Assembly: GCA_041750975.1 (NCBI GenBank)
Contig: JBGSYN010000220.1
Coordinates: 1-9,862, forward strand
Reading direction: 5' to 3'
DNA from: JBGSYN01 sp041750975
GTDB taxonomy: Bacteria; Pseudomonadota; Alphaproteobacteria; Geminicoccales; Geminicoccaceae
DNA: 9,862 nt
How positions within the stretch are numbered: position 1 is the first letter of the stretch; each line of letters opens with the position of its first letter. The position numbers and the translations under genes were made by a program. A model generated the notes under the pieces. It was not told the origin of the DNA. It saw only the letters and a program-made list of their open reading frames with translations, and ran no database searches. Shown here in pieces: positions 7,240-9,862 of this stretch.

Positions 7240-8220
7240 CTACTGATACGGCAGGAATGCCGCTTTTGCCGCTTCGATATCCTTGCCGCCGCGCAGACTG
7301 AGGCCCAGCAGCAGGGTCGACTTGGTTCCGGTTAGATAGCCCGAGGGAATGAGGCCGCGGCCGATCAGATCGATTTCGGCGCCGGGATACCCATAAGTGC
7401 CGGTGAAGACCGGTCCCGAGATCGCACGGGTCGATAAGACGACCGGGATTTTCTGGGCGAGTTCGCCCAGGATCGGCGCCACGTCGGCATGGACATGCCC
7501 GGCGCCCATGCCTTCGACCACAACCCCGATATAGCCGAGATCGGCGAGGCCCTTGAACAGGCGGCCGTCATCGCTCATTGCCACCTTGACCAGGGCGACG
7601 GCGGAAGGTGGTCCGTCCGCACTCGCGAGGATCGGGTTGCGCGCCGGCCGCATATAGATCCGCGGCCGGCCCTCTGCGACCACACCGACCACGCCAGCGA
7701 CCGGCGATTCGAAGGCCGAGGGTAGTGTCGTGTGCGATTTCTGAACGAAGCGCGCTGCGTGAATGTCGTAGTTCAGAACTGCCAGGGACCCCATGCCGCG
7801 AGCCTCGTGGGAGGCTGCGACCCGCACTGCCGACAGGAGATTGGCCGGTCCATCGGCACCAGGTGCATCGGCGCCGCGCATGGCACCCGTGATCACGACC
7901 GGATTGTCGCCGCCCACCAAGAGATCGAGGATGAAGGCGGATTCCTCGATCGTGTCGGTGCCCTGCACGACGACAGCGCCATCGTAGCCCGAGGCGAAAG
8001 CCTGCTCGATCTGCGCCGCGACCTCGACCAGATCGGCGGGTTTCAACGACGGGCTCGGCAGCCGTCTCGGCGATTGCGCCTCGATCTCGGCAACCTCGGC
8101 GAGTTCCGGCACCGAGGCGACAAGTTCGGCAGCGCCGAGCTTGGGCGTGATACCGCCCCCCGCACTCGGCACCATGGTGATGGTCCCGCCGAGCGAGAGG
8201 ATCAGGACGCGCGGCTTCAT
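7240..8220 (-). CDS. Asparaginase/glutaminase-family amidohydrolase
   Basis: This 326-residue protein is of the bacterial L-asparaginase family (PF00710 type), which releases ammonia from asparagine, glutamine or related amides. The first catalytic motif is LSLGGTIT with Thr13. The second is VVVQGTDTIEE with Thr88 and Asp89, and the catalytic Lys is Lys161 (VQKSHTT). GAMRGADAPGADGPANL (112-128) is the conserved segment after the second motif. The usual HGTDT is QGTDT here, and no Tyr is visible in the lid region after Thr13 (residues 16-30) where E. coli AnsB has Tyr25. To my knowledge this is shared by a widespread subfamily of uncertain substrate. No signal peptide is present, so it is cytoplasmic. 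The ATG overlaps the transporter stop as ATGA and has AAGGAGAC (8221-8228) in front, showing translational coupling. The stop is TAG, 39 bases before the sulfatase. Asparagine itself may not be the real substrate. Confidence 0.9.
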   Translation of the reverse strand: MKPRVLILSLGGTITMVPSAGGGITPKLGAAELVASVPELAEVAEIEAQSPRRLPSPSLKPADLVEVAAQIEQAFASGYDGAVVVQGTDTIEESAFILDLLVGGDNPVVITGAMRGADAPGADGPANLLSAVRVAASHEARGMGSLAVLNYDIHAARFVQKSHTTLPSAFESPVAGVVGVVAEGRPRIYMRPARNPILASADGPPSAVALVKVAMSDDGRLFKGLADLGYIGVVVEGMGAGHVHADVAPILGELAQKIPVVLSTRAISGPVFTGTYGYPGAEIDLIGRGLIPSGYLTGTKSTLLLGLSLRGGKDIEAAKAAFLPYQ

Positions 8221-9862
8221 GTCTCCTTGGCCAGCCTGGATTCGTAATCCGCCGCGATCGCCCGCTCCTCATCGGCACTCGGCTGCGGCGGGTTGGCTGG
8301 AATGTCGCCCGGCCGGTAATTGGGCAGACGGCCGGCCGGCAGGATCGTCAAGGCGGCAAGCCCGGCCATGATCAAGAGGCCGACCTTGAGGGCCCGAAGG
8401 CGCGCCTCGGTGTTGATGCGGACCGCCTCGTCGACCTGTGTCGGCGTCGCCGAGGTCCCCTCCATGATCGTCAGCAGCCGGTCGTTGCTGACGAAATTGA
8501 TGCTGTCGAGATTGAGCTCCGCCTGGATTTCGGCCGGGAATGCAGGGTTCTCGGCGAGGTGGCGGAAGACCACCGTGCTCAACAGGCCGACCATCAGCGC
8601 ACCGGCAACGGCGGTGCCGACGGCGGCTGCGAGGTTCTGCGTGGTGCCGCGGAGCGAGCCGACATCGCTCGCGAGTTCCTTGGGTGCTGCCGTGACGAGG
8701 ACGTTGAAGACGAGGGTGACGAGTGCGCCCTGGCCGAGACCGAAGCAAATGAGGCCGATCAGCACCGGCAGTTCGGTCCAATCGTTGCGGACGACGAAGG
8801 CGAGCCAGAGCAACGCCAAGGTGCAGATCGTAAATCCCGCCCGGCCGATCTGTCGCGGCGTCAGCCGGCCATAGAGCCTGACCACGAGAATGGCGGCAAA
8901 GAAGACCGTCAAGTTGAAGGGCATCATGGCGATGGCGGTGGCGATCGGCGTGCGGCCCTGAACGATCTGGATATAGAGCGGCACCGAGAAGTTGAGGGCC
9001 GCCTCGAGGGCGACCACCGCGAACATCGTATAAACGGCGGCCCGTTCGGTCGGCGACAGGACGACCCGGAGATCGAGCAGCGGGGTCTTGCCGGAAGCCG
9101 CCACCCGCCGGCACCAGGCGATCAGCGTCTGCAGCAGGATGATGCCGATGACGATCATCACCGGCGCCGGCGACAGGCCGAGCAGATCGAACGGCGCGTT
9201 CGGCCCTGCCATGCCGAGACCCCAGCGATTGAGATTGTTGAAGCCGAAGCTGATCAGAATGATCGCGGCTGCGGCAAGAACCACGCCGACCCCGTCGATC
9301 TGCACCTCGGGCCGCCCCTTGTCCTCCTTCAGCCTGAAGCTCAAGAGAAAGACGATGGCCGAGACGACGATGAGAATGCCGAAGACCGGCCGCCAGCCGA
9401 TGAAGGTGCCGAGCACGCCACCGGCGAGGAAGGCCAGCGCACTGGCGCCCGCCCGCGCCGAGCCCAGCGCACCCACGGCGGTTGCCTGCTGCCTGCCCTG
9501 ATAATGGTTGGCGATGAGGGCCACCAGCGCCGGTACGATCACCGCAGCCGCCATGCCGCAGAGGCCCTGCGCCGCCAGCATGAAGGTCGCCGTGGGGCTG
9601 AAGGTCATCAGGATCTGGGCGATCAGATAGAGACCGACGACGATGCGGAACATTCGGGTCGCACCGAACCGCTGGGTCAGCTTGGCGCCGAGCATGACCA
9701 GGCCCGCGACGGCGAGCGAATACATGACGATGCCGGTGGCGACCGTCGTCGGCGGCACGCCGAAACTGGCGACCATGCCGCTCATCGAGACCGGCAGGGC
9801 CGCGACGTTGAAGGACATGATCGACTGGCCGAGGGCGATGGTGATCATCGGCACCCAGGATT
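8217..9862 (-). CDS. DHA2-like 14-helix MFS transporter, 5' end cut by the window edge
   Basis: At least 545 residues with about 14 hydrophobic helices place it near the DHA2 (EmrB/QacA-like) group of the major facilitator superfamily. The frame stays open to the right edge. A GTG at 9854 and an ATG at 9848 are possible starts, but both fall at the front of helix 1, so the true start is probably outside the window. A long hydrophilic segment (about 430-488, numbered from 9854) lies before the last helix, as in QacA-type proteins, followed by a tail rich in Pro and Asp/Glu (about 510-545). Signature residues are unusual: motif A has Gln61 instead of Asp, motif B has Gln96 instead of Arg, motif C has AFLAGG (141-146) instead of GPxxGG, and the helix 1 Asp of motif D1 is missing. 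Its stop overlaps the asparaginase-like start (ATGA). The substrate and direction of transport are unknown. Confidence 0.88.
   Translation of the reverse strand, partial: SWVPMITIALGQSIMSFNVAALPVSMSGMVASFGVPPTTVATGIVMYSLAVAGLVMLGAKLTQRFGATRMFRIVVGLYLIAQILMTFSPTATFMLAAQGLCGMAAAVIVPALVALIANHYQGRQQATAVGALGSARAGASALAFLAGGVLGTFIGWRPVFGILIVVSAIVFLLSFRLKEDKGRPEVQIDGVGVVLAAAAIILISFGFNNLNRWGLGMAGPNAPFDLLGLSPAPVMIVIGIILLQTLIAWCRRVAASGKTPLLDLRVVLSPTERAAVYTMFAVVALEAALNFSVPLYIQIVQGRTPIATAIAMMPFNLTVFFAAILVVRLYGRLTPRQIGRAGFTICTLALLWLAFVVRNDWTELPVLIGLICFGLGQGALVTLVFNVLVTAAPKELASDVGSLRGTTQNLAAAVGTAVAGALMVGLLSTVVFRHLAENPAFPAEIQAELNLDSINFVSNDRLLTIMEGTSATPTQVDEAVRINTEARLRALKVGLLIMAGLAALTILPAGRLPNYRPGDIPANPPQPSADEERAIAADYESRLAKET

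Overview
This is a GC-rich stretch from a Gram-negative bacterium. It carries a periplasmic lipoprotein adaptor paired with an RND pump, so there is an outer membrane. Base composition, codon use and protein style suggest an alphaproteobacterium, but no ribosomal or taxonomic marker is present, so that is an inference. Coding density is high: five complete genes and one gene cut by the right edge.

Left half, + strand. A short leader (1-144) holds a strong hairpin at 18-42. It precedes a two-gene efflux operon: a periplasmic adaptor lipoprotein (145-1221) and an RND inner-membrane permease (1224-4316) whose proton-relay residues are all present. No outer-membrane channel gene and no regulator lie in the window. 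A 150-base gap (4317-4466) follows. It contains a long two-part inverted repeat, plus a shorter competing one, ending directly on the ribosome binding site of a 12-helix MFS permease of the EntS/MFS_3 type (4467-5654).

Right half, - strand, convergent with the left half and separated from it by 43 bases. Three genes read leftwards as a probable operon: a 14-helix DHA2-like MFS transporter (enters from the right edge, ends 8217), an asparaginase-family amidohydrolase (8220-7240, start overlapping the transporter stop by ATGA), and a type I sulfatase (7200-5698, 39 bases further on). Both enzymes lack signal peptides and should be cytoplasmic. The transporter has lost the usual signature residues of drug/H+ antiporters (motifs A, B, C and D1). 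Together this suggests, as inference only, a small module that moves a compound across the membrane, hydrolyses an amide and removes a sulfate ester.

Nothing here proves a new system. The items most worth a second look are the alternative-pairing inverted repeats at 4388-4455 and the transporter/asparaginase/sulfatase cluster. No tRNA, rRNA, CRISPR array, insertion sequence or phage gene was seen.
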